Assembly: GCA_947179485.1 (NCBI GenBank)
Contig: OX359245.1
Coordinates: 5,189,001 to 5,253,000, forward strand
Direction of reading: 5' to 3'
DNA: 64,000 nucleotides
Source of the DNA: Allacma fusca
Lineage: Eukaryota; Arthropoda; Collembola; Symphypleona; Sminthuridae
Made by a program: the position numbers and the translations under genes. The notes under the pieces are model-generated. The model did not search any database. It was given only the letters and a program-made list of their open reading frames with translations, and was not told the origin of the DNA. Positions 37,801 to 49,229 of the stretch are shown one piece after another (position 1 is the stretch's first letter; the number at the start of each line of letters is the position of its first letter).

Positions 37801-40103
37801 TAAAAGACGAAAATTTCACAAATTCCAGAAATGCAAATGAATTTAGAACACATTTGCATACCCGTACGAATGGACGAGGTGTTGACTTGGTTTTAAATTC
37901 CATAGCCCAAGAAAGCCTTAAAGCCTCAATTGACTGCCTTGCTGAAAACGGTCGCTTCCTTGAAATTGGTAAATTTGATATGATGAATGATACCAATATT
38001 GGATTAAGTGTATTGCTAAAAGGCTTAAGTATTATTGGAATCCATGTTGAGAAATTGCTAGATGACATTGCTTCGAAAGAGACGGCGTCACTCAGAAGAT
38101 ACATTAATTCTGGGATAAAATCAGGTGTTGTACTTCCCCTGAATTTCCAAGTATTTCAAAGTAACCAACTTGAACAGGCTTTCAGATTAATAGCTCAAGG
38201 CAAGCATATGGGTAAAGTTTTGATACAGATTAAGGAGAACAACAATATACCTGCTTCTATTGCAGCCTACCCTAGAACTTATTTTCATTCAAACAAATCA
38301 TATGTTATTGTCGGAGGTCTTGGCGGGATGGGGTTTGAATTAGCCAATTGGATGGTGTCTCGCGGGGCAAGAAATTTGATTTTAGTTTCCAGAACAGGGA
38401 CAAAATCAACATACCACGAGTACCGTATTAATATTTGGGAGAAGCAAGGTGTCTCGATATTAATCAGCCTGCATGATTTATCCGCAATTGAAGGAACTCG
38501 CCAACTGTTTAAAGAATCAACAAAACTAGGACCAATTGGTGGTATTTTTAACACAGCAGTTATAGATAAAGATGCTCCGTTTGAAAATCAAACCCCTGCG
38601 ACTTTCATGGACTCTGTAAATTGCAAAGCCATTGCAACATTGAATCTTGACACTATTTCGAGAAACGTGATCTCAGAACTTGATCATTTCGTCGTGTTTT
38701 CTAGCATTACGGCGGGACGGGGATTTTCAGGCCAAACAAATTATGGTTTTTCAAATTCTGTCATGGAGCGCATTTGTGAACAAAGGCATCGCGACGGGTT
38801 ACCAGCTTTAGCGGTTCAATGGGGTGCAGTAGGGGATGTCGGAATTTTGTATAGAAAAATCGGGGATAAAGTTAATTTTAAAGGATTGACACCACAAAGA
38901 CTAAAATCCTGCTTTGATACACTGGACCTTTTCCTTCAACAGAAGCGACCTATAGTCACGTCTTTTGTGGCCTTTAAACAATGTGATTCGGAAGAAAATA
39001 GCGTCAATGACTCTTTGGTAGAGAGAGTAGCACGCGTAATGGGAATCAATGATGCGTCAAAGATTAATCCTAAGAGTACATTGCTGGATTTAGGAATGGA
39101 TTCCATTATGGCAGCTGAGATCTCGCAGATTTTATCAACTTGTGAAAACGTTCAAATCTCAGCTAAATCCCATGGCCAAATTACTTTCGAAATATTGGCT
39201 CAACTTGACAAAGGCGAAGGAAAAGTTCAGCAAACAAATCCTGAATATACTATAGGACAGACTTCAAAACTGTTGAAATTGCAGAAAACAACAACTCCAG
39301 TTTTTAAAATGAAATCTTCAGCCAATAGCAGCCTGAATGTATTTATTGTTCATCCGATGGATGGCACGATGCAAACATTGGAAACATTGATTGGACATTT
39401 GAATGTAAATGTTTACGGCACGGCGTGCGTAAAGGAAACCCCTTTGACTTCAATAGAATCAATAGCAGCGTTCTACGTGGAAAAGATCCAAGCAATCCAA
39501 AATCAAGGGCCATACATACTAGGGGGGTATTCGTTTGGTTGTTGCGTTGCATTTGAGATGACTCTTCAGCTTGAACGTCAAGGCAATACCGTCCCGTTGT
39601 TGCTACTCCTTGACGGGTCGCCCTTGTGGAACGTGATCAATGAGAGTTTTGGTGGTGGTGATGATAAACTCCTCGAATGGGAAAACACAGTTTTGTTTGG
39701 CTTCTTGCAGCAGTTTTCGCGTGATGCTGACTTGCTTGTATTTAAGCACCTGTCAAAAATATCAACTATTGAAGGAAAGTGGAAGTTCATGGCCGATGTT
39801 TTAAAAGGAGAAACCCCAGATATGAGTCATGAAGAAATAACCTCCTTTATGATGTCCTATATGGCCCGAATGGAATGCTTCAAAAATTATGAAGTACTCG
39901 GAAAAGTACAGTCAAAAACAGTACTGCTTAAGGCAAGTAAGTCTGGTTTGTCCAAAGCAGTTACGTTTGATTACGGACTCAATGGAATTTGTGAGGCACC
40001 CGTCACAATTGTTGAAGTCGAAGGAGATCATTATTGCTTTTACGAGAAGCCTTTGGAGCTTGGAATTCCGAAAATAATTAATACTTTTTTGGAGAAAGTG
40101 TAA
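25805..40103 (+). CDS. FASN: Animal type I fatty acid synthase, complete, five exons
   Basis: Exons 25805-25928, 31277-31411, 31492-32262, 32608-34139 and 35643-40103 join in frame (7023 nt, about 2340 residues, near the usual 2400-2500). It makes palmitate from acetyl- and malonyl-CoA with NADPH in the cytosol. KS: Cys168 in HTACSSGF, His300 in VEAHGTGT, His338 in NMGHSEP. AT: Ser586 in GHSTGEV. DH: His879 in GHSFQGKVIFP (HxxxGxxxxP) with a later LDSILQ. The non-catalytic core follows. ER: HAGSGGVGQAA. KR: GGLGGMG and Tyr1888 in GQTNYGFSN. ACP: Ser2008 in GMDSIMAAE. TE: Ser2151 in GGYSFG and His2317 in EGDHYCF. Introns lie only in the first third; the last exon is 4.5 kb. Intron 1 (5.3 kb) and intron 4 hold transposons. 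A polyadenylation signal is at 40340-40345. A longer N terminus from 25712 is possible but the promoter argues against it. Confidence 0.93.
26421..28900 (-). pseudogene. L1/Tx1-like non-LTR retrotransposon fragment in FASN intron 1
   Basis: Antisense to FASN. Its 5' part (about 28850-28628) ends in a CCHC zinc knuckle (CFLCKTTTHVSRDC) of an ORF1 protein, followed by a stop. The frame 28547-28095 continues ORF1-like sequence and overlaps the next start as ATGA. ORF2 starts at 28098 with an AP-endonuclease (NNIQGL, PDIMCLQET), breaks at 27754, shows ISDHAIYEI at 27541-27194, and then reverse transcriptase 27053-26421 (DLRNWRPITVCNSDYKIL, GQYQTCNIRGRTIFD, LLSLDQEAAFDNIN). The LSLDQEKAFD-type motif is typical of the L1/Tx1 branch. 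It stops just after RT motif A, so the 3' half (active YxDD, tail) is missing, an uncommon direction of truncation. Confidence 0.8.
29300..30095. mobile_element. hAT-like element, AATTCAGTTC-word family, in FASN intron 1
   Basis: TIR TAGTGGTCGGACCAATTC on the left and TAGTGGTCGGAACAATTC on the complement at the right. The 8-bp duplication CTGTCAAG is exact (29292-29299, 30096-30103). Subterminal zones (about 29315-29470 and 29945-30080) repeat CAATTCAGTTCAATTC. The middle is unrelated AT-rich DNA with no transposase. Confidence 0.92.
30573..30597. repeat. Lone end related to the 7499-7920 MITE
   Basis: GATGACGTCATTTGTTGCGC followed by ATCCC closely matches the right TIR of the MITE at 7499-7920 (GATGACGTCATTTGTGAACG then CTCCC). 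No matching left end was found. A separate 14-bp palindrome ATATGACGTCATAT is at 30482-30495. Confidence 0.5.
35139..35529. mobile_element. hAT-like element, CAGGGATTTT-word family, in FASN intron 4
   Basis: TIR CAGGGGTCGGATTTTTG on the left and CAGGGGTCGGAATTTTG on the complement at the right. Exact 8-bp duplication GGATGGGG (35131-35138, 35530-35537). The interior repeats CAGGGATTTT followed by AATCGTTGA. A second, older copy lies at 42527-42880. Confidence 0.92.
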
Positions 40104-42199
40104 GATAATAGGCATTACTTTTATTCCGGCAATAATTGGATTTATGCATTTGATTTTCTTAGACATTAAATTTTACGTTACTGTAGTTACTAGTTCAGGT
40201 TAAAGTTTGGATTTAATGTTGTCATGTGACAATATACATTTTATAATTTTAAAGGTGTAAGTAGTTTTTTCTCATGTAAATAATTGGCTAATATATTGAA
40301 CATTGTTTGGGTTACTTAATTGATTATTAATTGGAGAGAAATAAATGTTTGGAAGCTTTCACTGGTTTTTTCTCCATAAAGTTTAAAAAAAAATAAAACT
40401 TATTGCTATATATCCGCAAGTTGAACTTCCTACAATATTAGGGCACTGTGAGACCCTTACAAGTGTAGACACAGGAAGTGTACATATGTTAAGTTAACTT
40501 TTAAAAATTTGAATTAAATGAATCCAAAAAATAAAATCATTTCCCTAATATTGGTTATATTTACAATAAATTGATACAATTTTGACCTCATTGGAAGCGA
40601 ACCACATTAAAAAATGCGTGTTGCTTTTTTATGCCTCATTTTTCACAAAAGAAAACAAATATATTTGAAATAGTCACAGATACATGATGCATGCAAAAAC
40701 ATATTATTACAATAATAATACATAAATACATTTTGCAAAAGAAATAAAATACCAAGTAAAATATTTTCCATAAAAAAACCAAAATTCAAACTCCAACGTA
40801 AAATACTTTCCGGAAAAAGGCAAACTAGAAATTTAACAAATATTTTTGAAACAGTCATACACGCAAAAACTCTTCTTCACAGGACATTTACTGACATCGA
40901 AAAGAATGTGCTGGGGGATTGTACATCAGCGAAATAGATTCAGATTGAAACAGTAGGTCGTGTTGTAGACTATAATACTGCCGATGGAATTTTTTTCCAA
41001 ATGAAAATACAATGGCTTCGTTAATTAATTCTTAATAACTTTCTAATCATCTTCAATACTGTCATAATTAGCAAGCAAGAACATTTTTTATACGACCAAA
41101 ATCTCATACACATATACCAAGTACATATGTATACTTGCGTGTGCTTGCTTGTCTCATTTGAGGAGTTAAATTAAATTAGTCACACAGGGTATATTTTTGT
41201 GAATATGCCCAAAATACAAGCTCAACATTTTTTAATTATATTTTCACAGTTAGGCACTTAAAGGTAGTGCTATACTATTGTACTCGTTTAGTTTGTTCTT
41301 TTTTTCGGTTTTAGCAAACAAAACAAAATAATCAATATACGTTTTCGAGATACAAAACTAAACAAAAAACAAAACGGGATTCCAAAAAACCAATTCAAAC
41401 CATATTTTACTGATTGAACGTTCTAGAAGACGCTAGAAATTTGCTGAAGTGATTGCTGTAATAAAGTTTTAGTGCACATATCGATTGATTTATGTAAGTG
41501 TGGGTTCGTGAAAAAATGTATTAAAGCACAAAAACTATTCATCGGCGGATCTGCTTAACATCTCCCATATAAGATGTATACATTGGGCCTGGTGACGATT
41601 AAATTTGTAAGGTTGCAACTCTGTTCTTACAAAATCCAACGTGTACACGTCCCCTTCATTAACTTAATTGCCATTGATTCTTATTACTTTCAACAATAAA
41701 CTGAAATGTAAGATCATTGGTTTAAATATAATGTTCGGTTATTTCTACAGCAGTTTACTGAAAAGTACGTGTCGTATCATGAATTGGTACCCCCAATGTA
41801 TGGACTGCACTGACGACCCACATCGTTCATATGGTAGATCCTCTGCCTTTGTCAACCCGCGAATAAGATTTTCTTGATCGAAAAAAACGTTGACATGATC
41901 TCAATTCTATCGCATTCTAAATTGAAAGATGACCACTTTCTGATATTGGGTAAGTTCTCTGCAGGGATTAAACCACGTCGGGAGGAGTGGGGGTACAAGG
42001 TACAACCACCCTTGTCAAAAGTGCTTCAAGTAAATGGCAAAATATGCCATATTTTTAGCCCTTTATTCTTGTATTGTTACTTTTGCGTTTATGTAGAACA
42101 GAACAGTGTGATCACTAAATTGAGTAAAAAGCATTACGAATTCCCAAAAAGTTTTTGGCGATAGTCATTATTCACGAAGTCCCTCATCTCATGAGCTCT
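40104..42199. other. FASN 3' UTR, then nothing recognised
   Basis: After the polyadenylation signals there is about 1.8 kb without a supported gene. The + frames 41668-41877 and 41874-42164 have no domain, promoter or splice support. Confidence 0.4.
40340..40345 (+). terminator. FASN polyadenylation signal
   Basis: AATAAA about 240 bp after the FASN stop codon. A second AATAAA lies near 40390. Confidence 0.6.
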
Positions 42200-43320
42200 T
42201 TAATGTCCACTTGCCTTGCAATATATGGGAAACAGTAAATGACGCAGCAGTGGTTTAGTCTTTCCTGTCCAATTACGGACATTAGATATGTTTGTATTCG
42301 CCGTAAAGTGGAAAATGATCTCAGCCGTCCCGGAGCTGATTGGGAGCACGATTAGAATTTTTAAAAAGTTCTTAACTATGGAGAACTGACGAACTTCTGG
42401 GACACAGACCTTAAACCATGACAAAAATCCTGCTATATATATTCTCACTAATCCTTCAATCCCATGAATCATAGTCAATTGAAGAATAAGTCTCTCAGAA
42501 TTGAACTGATACAAATCTGAATCTACTTGGTGCTCCCTGGGTTTTGGTCCCCCCTAGAAGATCATTTCTGAATTTCCCTGCTGAATATTATGACCCTGCA
42601 GGGAGGTCCTCAACGATTTCAAAAATCCCTGTTGGCAAAATAATTTCCCTACAAGACATCAAATCCATGCCAAATTAGGTCAACCAATCTAAAAATCCGC
42701 TTAAATAGCAAATTTTCCTGAAACAAGCAAAAAAATTTGAGAATACCTACCAAAAAATGATAAACGAATTTAAAAATCCCTGATCGGGAAAAAAAATCCC
42801 TTCCCTTTGATATTTCCCTGCCAGAAATATTTTTTTCCTGGGGAGAACATTCCCGACTTCCCAGAAAAATCCGACCCCTGCAGTTAAGCAATATTTTCTC
42901 TAACTCCTGAACTTTCGTGATCCCGGGCTGATCAAAACGACCCTTGAATTCCGCAACAACAAGTTCAATCGAATTGTTAAATATGTTTTGGTTCTTTACT
43001 TCTGCAGGTGTAAAGACAGGTGGATTATTTATTCAATACCGCTTTGGTGTTTTGCGGGATCGATCTGGAGAAGAACGTGCTAAATGAAAACGGTCACAGG
43101 CTTCCTCCATGCGATTCCAAAGCTCGTTGAAGACGTTCTGACCTTTCTGCTTTCTAACATTGTCAATGCACACATTCGAAGCTTGAACAGTGCCACTACT
43201 GACGGTAGAACGCTGTGTTTGTGTGATTTTGCTCAAAATCTCGGTTGGATTCAAAATGTTGTGTAGAAGGAGCAAACCAAAATAAGTCTTCCTTTTTTGA
43301 GCTGTGTATATAACCCACAC
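42200..43320 (-). pseudogene. hAT-family transposase remnant
   Basis: On the - strand, about 43320-43080 encodes NVFNELWNRMEEACDRFHLA then RSRKTPKRY. A continuing frame at about 43020-42900 gives VKNQNIFNNSIELVVAEFKG, which fits the region before the C terminus of 52-kDa-repressor-like hAT proteins. After an interruption, 42514-42200 reads FLKILIVLPISSGTAEIIF then RNWTGKTKPLLRHLL, the hAT C-terminal dimerisation region (family pattern LPVSTATAERSFS...R..L...RL..L). In-frame stops and a TIR element inserted between the two parts show that it is dead. N-terminal zinc finger and catalytic Asp residues are not seen. Confidence 0.6.
42527..42880. mobile_element. CAGGGATTTT-word hAT-like element, older copy
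   Basis: The right end reads CAGGGGTCGGATTTTTCTGG on the complement, matching the FASN intron 4 element. The left part AGAAGATCATTTCTGAATTT aligns to that element's other end, but the terminal bases are degraded and no target duplication is clear. It lies between two parts of a hAT transposase remnant, as if inserted into it. Confidence 0.7.
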
Positions 43321-43351
43321 GCTTTAGTTGCACATTTGTCCACTAACTTCG

Positions 43352-44160
43352 GGGTTTGTTTTTTTCAAAGCGGACAGCGACGAAAGTCACTTTTTTAAAC
43401 AATATTTTCGTATAAGTACTTCAATGCAGAGCGATGTGAAAAAAATTGTACACAAAATTTTTTTTTGTAAAACGAGTTTGAAGGTCAAAAAACCGAAAAA
43501 ACCCGAAAACTAAAGTAATTTTTTACATCCATAATTTAATATTCAAAGACAAACTGCCTATCTTAAATTTTTTGTCGCAAAGGAAGGTCAACTCACGATT
43601 TTTTTCAGGATCAAGGCATTAATATTTCGGTTTTTTCAGAAAAATTACAATGTAAATTTGTTCACATTCAAGATTTTTTTTCACTACGGGCCCACTCTAA
43701 TGTGATCATTTTTAGAAGCTTAAACGACGAGACTGCATTGGTACCACAATTTAAAATTTAAAAATGTGTCACATTAGAGTGGGCCCGTCTTCAAAATCGA
43801 GAAAAACCGAAACGGGTAATTCATATACATATACACATAAGGGGCCATGCAAGTGTATTTATACGTACACACGCAGGATTGTCTTGTGGAGGTGAGAGGC
43901 GCGCTATCGTGCAGCGTAATGAGTACGTAGCCCTTACATGTACACAAACAACCGCATGGCGCAGCTCCGCGTTCGGTCTTCCGTCACACCAAATAGTCCC
44001 ACTTATTTCTTATTATATGTTTTACATGATTGGTCCTACACCAATCAAAATTGGTGTGAGGGTTGACCACGACTTTCGAAATATATGTATGTACATTACA
44101 TGTACTTTACATTAAAAAAATGTTCAACCTTGCACTGTCCGCTTTGAAAAAAACAAACCC
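43352..44160. mobile_element. TIR element with 26-bp perfect ends and TTCG duplication
   Basis: Perfect inverted ends starting GGGTTTGTTTTTTTCAAAGC (43352-43377 and 44135-44160), flanked by TTCG on both sides (43348-43351, 44161-44164). A 4-bp duplication excludes hAT; the superfamily is unassigned. No transposase frame. It contains the hairpin element at 43687-43787. Confidence 0.85.
43687..43787. repeat. 101-bp hairpin with 19-bp perfect arms
   Basis: CGGGCCCACTCTAATGTGA at 43687-43705 and its exact complement at 43769-43787. It lies in the middle of the 43352-44160 element, either as a nested tiny MITE or as a structural part of the host element. Confidence 0.85.
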
Positions 44161-44219
44161 TTCGCCAGAGTGTGCAAAAATTTTAAGAGACACTTATAAT
44201 TCTGCGGTGTAGTGGTGAT

Positions 44220-44757
44220 TAGGGGTGAGTTTCTCGTTGGTTTTAAAATTCTCGTTTGTCTCGTTTACGTTTCTGTAAAAAATACGAGAACGAGATACTT
44301 CGACAACGAGAGTAGCGAGAGTAAGCAATGAACGAGACAAACGAGATAGGGCAAAACATGGGTTTTTTGTTGAAATATATGCAACTTAATTGTAGCCTGC
44401 ACAAATTCTGGTAAGAGAACGTAGAAGTTTATATAATTTTCACTTATCAAACCAATCTCAAGACGCAAAATATACATTTTTGGGTTTGGACAATAAAATT
44501 TGAAAACATGAAATCATTGAAAAAAGTAAATGAAGGCCTCCTGTACTGATAGCTAGAATCAAGAGTTGCAAAACGTCTCAATTGGCCAAATGGTATAGCA
44601 AAACACCTCATTTACCCACTGATATTGGCTTAAACATGATTTAATTGCAAACGATATTCTCGGTAAATAAAACGAGATGTCTCGTACTGTCTCGTTGATG
44701 CAAAAAGAACGAGACAAACGAGATTCTCGTCTCGTTGTCTCGTCATGCTCACCCCTA
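44220..44757. mobile_element. hAT-like element, CTCGTTTGTCTCG-word family
   Basis: TIR TAGGGGTGAG at both ends and an exact 8-bp duplication GTGGTGAT (44212-44219, 44758-44765). Both subterminal zones repeat CTCGTTTGTCTCGTT / AACGAGACAAACGAG. The middle is AT-rich filler. - strand frames here lack domains. Confidence 0.92.
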
Positions 44758-44765
44758 GTGGTGAT

Positions 44766-45459
44766 ACTAAGATCTCTAACCATCCATCTTAACTTCTAAA
44801 AATTCTTCACTGTCTTCAAATGAAACTTTCCTGCGCTTCATTTCATAGCCATCATTCCACCGTATGCACTGTGTACTACCTAAACCTTAAGGTTCTCCAA
44901 CTTAGAAGCTTGAATGAAGTACCAAAGACGACTGATGCGACATGATGCACTGAACTGACTGGAGCCAAACGTTTTTACTGTTTTTCTACGAAGCTATTAA
45001 TTATGTGGATTAATAAATCATTGTATTAATCTAAACCTTCATACACTTACGCAATAAAACATTTGAAGTCAAAAATGTGAAGCAAAGTCTGAACTTCTAC
45101 AAAATGGTCCCGTAAAAAAATACGAATATATTTGAAGCCCATTTGCAGCTGAATTTCAAGACTTTCCATGAAGCAATCTAGTTAGTCATCTGAACTGTGA
45201 GAATTTTGGGCACGGACAGTCAACATTGGGTGCAAGGTTAGGAGAAACAATTTGCAAATCTAATATCCTCAGCCAATGATGAAAATTGAGATCGCAGGAG
45301 TCCAGATTGTGATTGACGCATCGGGAGAAAAAAGACTGTCGTTAGGAACCAGTGTTTTACTTTGTTTAAACCTTGCGTCCGTTGTGGTCAAAATTGAACT
45401 GGATTGAATTCCAATGATATGAAACAATAGGCACGAACTTTGAGCTCAACTAATATAAC
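44766..45459. other. Spacer, nothing recognised
   Basis: AT-rich stretch without supported genes or repeats. Confidence 0.4.
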
Positions 45460-45487
45460 TATTAAAAGCCCTGTGCTTCACAGGGAC
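45460..45487 (-). mobile_element. Second Helitron-like 3' end, split by an insertion
   Basis: Read on the - strand, TCCCTGTGAAGCACAGGGCT forms a strong hairpin and is followed by TTTAATAG, then T. This matches the 3' end of the Helitron at 50664 (hairpin, GCTTTTTACTAG, T) except that the CTAG terminus has become ATAG. The sequence that should continue it, ACAGGGACAATTACTTGG, resumes at 48492 after a hAT-like insertion and aligns to GCAGGAGTAATTACTTTG of the intact Helitron. Confidence 0.55.
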
Positions 45488-48400
45488 TAGTGCACCTCAT
45501 GGGCACTAAAACGTGGTACCTGTACCTGTACCTGTATCCAAAAATGGGTACTTCAGAATGTTGTACCTTTACCTGTACCTTCTTTGAAGTACCTAATACT
45601 TGAATAAAGGTACCTGTACCCAAACTTTTTTTAAACTTTTACCTGTTCCTGAAAATTACCTGTACCCAAAAAGTACCCGAATTTTTACCTTTACCCAGGT
45701 ACTTTGTTTTACCTACCCGGGTACTTTTTATGATGATGTGAATTCAGTTAAAAAATTATTTTAATAATGTGCTCCAATTTATTCCCCTATAATCTATTAC
45801 ATCATGTTTTGCAAAAAATTGAATACAGCTAAAATAGAAAAACTACTTCAGCATTCAGCCATCAATCTTGCAATCGCGGTCATTTTAGTACTTCCGAACT
45901 CTGCACATTCGATCTTCATCCATGCTTTTAGACAGAAGCATTTTCTAATGGTATCTCTTATGGAATTGTCAGTTGGTGGAATGCTAGAACACGTTTATAA
46001 GGAATCTCATGCCTGCAGTGGAAGACTGTTGAATGGAGTGGCACGAGAATGTCATGGAGACAACCACTTTATGGTCATTCACATTCACAAATGGTCACCA
46101 GGAGGTTAAGTGGGATATTTTTTTTCCAGCTTAGCTCAATGGTATTAAAATATTTCCCATAATTTTTGGAAAACGGGAAAATTCAAAGTGGTAGTTTGAT
46201 AATTTATGAGGTCAGGGCACTGCTAAATTAAACTAAAATCCTGATTCAGGATTCCTGACTAATACAGAATGAAAGTATCTGTTGGAAAAAACATTGACTA
46301 ACTTGCCATCTACCTTGGATTGGAACAAAAGTCAAGTCTTCCAGTAAACGCATTTGATCGAATACCAATTGTTTGGTTAAATGTGTAAAAACTTCCAAAA
46401 ATTATTACTAAAACTATCTAAAAAAAACTGAAAGTATTTTCGGATATTTTTGCTAACTACCTTACTCTTGAGATACATATTTGGGAGTCCCGAAAGAAAT
46501 TAGAATTTACTAAAAACGTTTCTAACTTTTAACGTCAACTATTAATAAAACTTTAAATCCTGACATTTATTTACATAATAAAAAAATCGAGATAGCTCCA
46601 GGATTCCATTTGTGGAGACGTTTCGCATAATTTTCGGAATTTTGGGAAACTATGAAATTCCAAGTGGTTGTTTGAACATTCACAACGTCAGGGGGATGTG
46701 CAAGCCAAATGCGAAGCGTAAATAGCAACTTCAAAATTTCGAAAAATTTCGAAAAATATTTGATAGTTGGAAATTTTGAAGATGGTTTTCACATCTTCAT
46801 GTTCGGAGTAATGTACAAAAGAAATTTCAAGATTAAATTATGTTTTCAAAATTTTTTCGAAATTTCAAAAATTTTTGAAAAATGAAAAAATTTGAAGTGG
46901 TTTGCACATCTACATGGTCAGGAGGTTGTGTTGGGCAAATTGTTTTTCAGCTATGCTTAATGGTACAGACATACTTGCAGTCGTTCAGTTCATAAAGTGG
47001 TGAACTGAACTGAACTAGCCCTTATTCTTATTGTTTTTGAATGAACTTGAACGAACTAGCTAAATGCAAACTTTTGATTGAATGAACTTGAATTGAACTC
47101 AGAAAAACTTATTTGGAACGTGAACGAACGTGCATCATACGTTCAAGTAACAAAAACTGAACTGAATTGAACTTAGGAGTCAGGGTTTGAATATTAGCTT
47201 GTACAAACGTGAACACAAAACGAATATTATATATCTCTAAAGTGCATGACCATAAATTGTATTGTTGTAATCTTAAAAGTAGCACCCTGGTTTTTGATTA
47301 TCCATGTCAATGACATTAAATTACAAATCAAGCAAATTGAGTACAAGCAAACCGATTTTTACATACTATAACGAGTTGCATGTATTAAAAAGATCAATAA
47401 TTGTATGCATAGTTATATGATTTATTAATTTGGAAGCGCTTGGTTTTTCTATCCTGATTGTTTATCAGAAAGCTCAAAGTAAATACTGCTTTCCAAACAC
47501 CGGAGTTTTGAAAGCAGTTATTTAACCAGTCAATTAGCGAAAAATCTTGATTCAGCCAAAGTTCAAAGTCAGTTATAAAAATATAACTAAATGCCACTAA
47601 AATATATCATAAGTGACACTCTAATGCCAGATAAAGTGAACTGAACTGAACGACCGAAAAGTATATAATGAATTGAATTGAACTTTGAAAAAATACTGTA
47701 AGGATGAACTGAACTGAACGTAACGACTGGAAAGTACGCAGTGAATTGAACTGAACTACGACGGGATTTGGACAAGGGGAACTGAACTTAACTGAACGGC
47801 ACGAAAAATTTTGGGATGTGAATGGAACTGAATTTGAACTTTGGACCAAAACTGCAAGTATGGGTACAGAAACCTTCGTGTCCACAAGGTCAAAATCGAG
47901 ATCGCTCCAGGAATCCATTTGTGGAGAAGTTTCCCATAATTTTCGGAATTTTGGGAAACCATGAAATTCCAAGTGTTTGTTTGATCATTCATGAGGTCAG
48001 GAGAACGTGTAAGCCAAATTTGAGGCTTGAATATCGATTTTGAATGTTTTCAAAATTTTTCAAAATATTTCGAAATTTCGAAAATTGAAAAAATTCTAAG
48101 TGGTTTGCACATCTAAATGGTTAGGGGTTTGTGTTGGGCAAGTTTGTTTTCATCTGAGCTTAATGGTATAGAAGCCTTTGTGTCCACAAGGTCAGAACCG
48201 AGATGAATCCATTATATCGCTTCGCTCATAAAAAGTACCTTGTATGAATCAGGTATTTTCTGAACGGGTACAGGTAATTACTTTTGAAGCTGTACCTGTT
48301 CCTGTCAGGTAAAAACCGTTTCATGTTTTCTTTGTACCTGTACCTTTACCCGTAAATGTGCCCAATATTTAGGTAAAATTGGCTTGTACCCAGAATTTAC

Positions 48401-48491
48401 CCATTCTGTTTGGGTATAAAAAATATTACCCAGTATTTACCTGTACCTGTACCCAAATATCCGGGTAGTACCTGTATCCATGAGGGCACTA
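45488..48491. mobile_element. hAT-like element, GTACCTGTACC-word family, 3 kb
   Basis: Ends TAGTGCACCTCATGG (left) and TAGTGCCCTCATGG (right, complement). Exact 8-bp duplication ACAGGGAC (45480-45487, 48492-48499). Subterminal zones (about 45510-45740 and 48230-48480) repeat GGTACCTGTACCTG. The centre holds internal direct repeats: a block of about 107 bp at 46586-46692 recurs at 47895-48001, with a third decayed version near 46120-46210. The + frame 45804-46109 has no recognisable domain. A second element is nested at 46970-47862. Confidence 0.88.
46970..47862. mobile_element. hAT-like element, TGAACTGAAC-word family, nested
   Basis: TIR CATACTTGCAGT at both ends and an exact 8-bp duplication GGTACAGA (46962-46969, 47863-47870). 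Both ends are packed with GAACTGAACTGAACG / TTCAGTTCA words. Because the host element carries internal repeats, an unoccupied copy of the same site survives at about 48160-48195 (CTTAATGGTATAGAAGCCTT), directly confirming the insertion point. Frames at 47394-47992 are word artefacts. Confidence 0.93.
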
Positions 48492-49229
48492 ACAGGGACA
48501 ATTACTTGGAGGAGGAGGTAGTGTGACTGTAGAAATTAAAAGCGGCTTACGAATCAAGCCCTGTCGTAGAGACTTGTTGTATGACTAAATCATGCGCGCT
48601 TATATTAAGAGTAGCGCTTTACAGGTATTGATCGTTAATAGTGTAATAGAGTTCTTGGCATGCCAACATTCGGGCGTTGTGTGACGCCATTGAATTATAA
48701 AAGTGGAAAACTTTAAATAAACTGACAGAAAGTGCCCTTTAATAATAAGGATTGCAAGTTTAAGAGATACGTAGCAACTGCAGCCATCACATGGTATATT
48801 TTCTCACCGAAAACCCAAACAACCTTCAATTATTACAGCGTAGTACGATTTTCCAACGTTCTATTAAGCACGCTGATATTTTTAGGGGCGAAGCACGGCC
48901 CGAGTCCCTATTGCGAAGTTATGGATGTCTGGCTGTCTGTGGAGGTTGTCTTGCCCGCACAATATCTGCCGAACCTATGCTACTACACACTTCAAATTTT
49001 TTATAGGGACAGATCACGCGAAAAGTAAAAACCCTATTGTATTTGAAGGACATCCTGCCAAGCGTTTGACCTCAGAAAATTAAATAAGGTCACGTATGAA
49101 AACAAACCACGACATACCGCAAATCTGTCGTTAATTTTTTCCTTTTGCATGAATTGCCATCTTTGGCTAGCAGATATAACTGAGTACGCGCGGATTTTAA
49201 ATACACGTTTACTTGTACACATATTACTG
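48492..49229. other. Possible body of the second Helitron-like element
   Basis: It continues the Helitron-like 3' end described at 45460-45487. No helicase sequence is readable. The frame 48732-49028 has no domain. The upstream limit is not identified. Confidence 0.3.

Noticed and set aside
41668-42164. Two overlapping + strand frames after FASN
   Set aside because: No domain, no splice or promoter signal, and in different phases.
45804-46109. 101-residue + strand frame
   Set aside because: Within the GTACCTG-word element. No transposase or other domain can be read.
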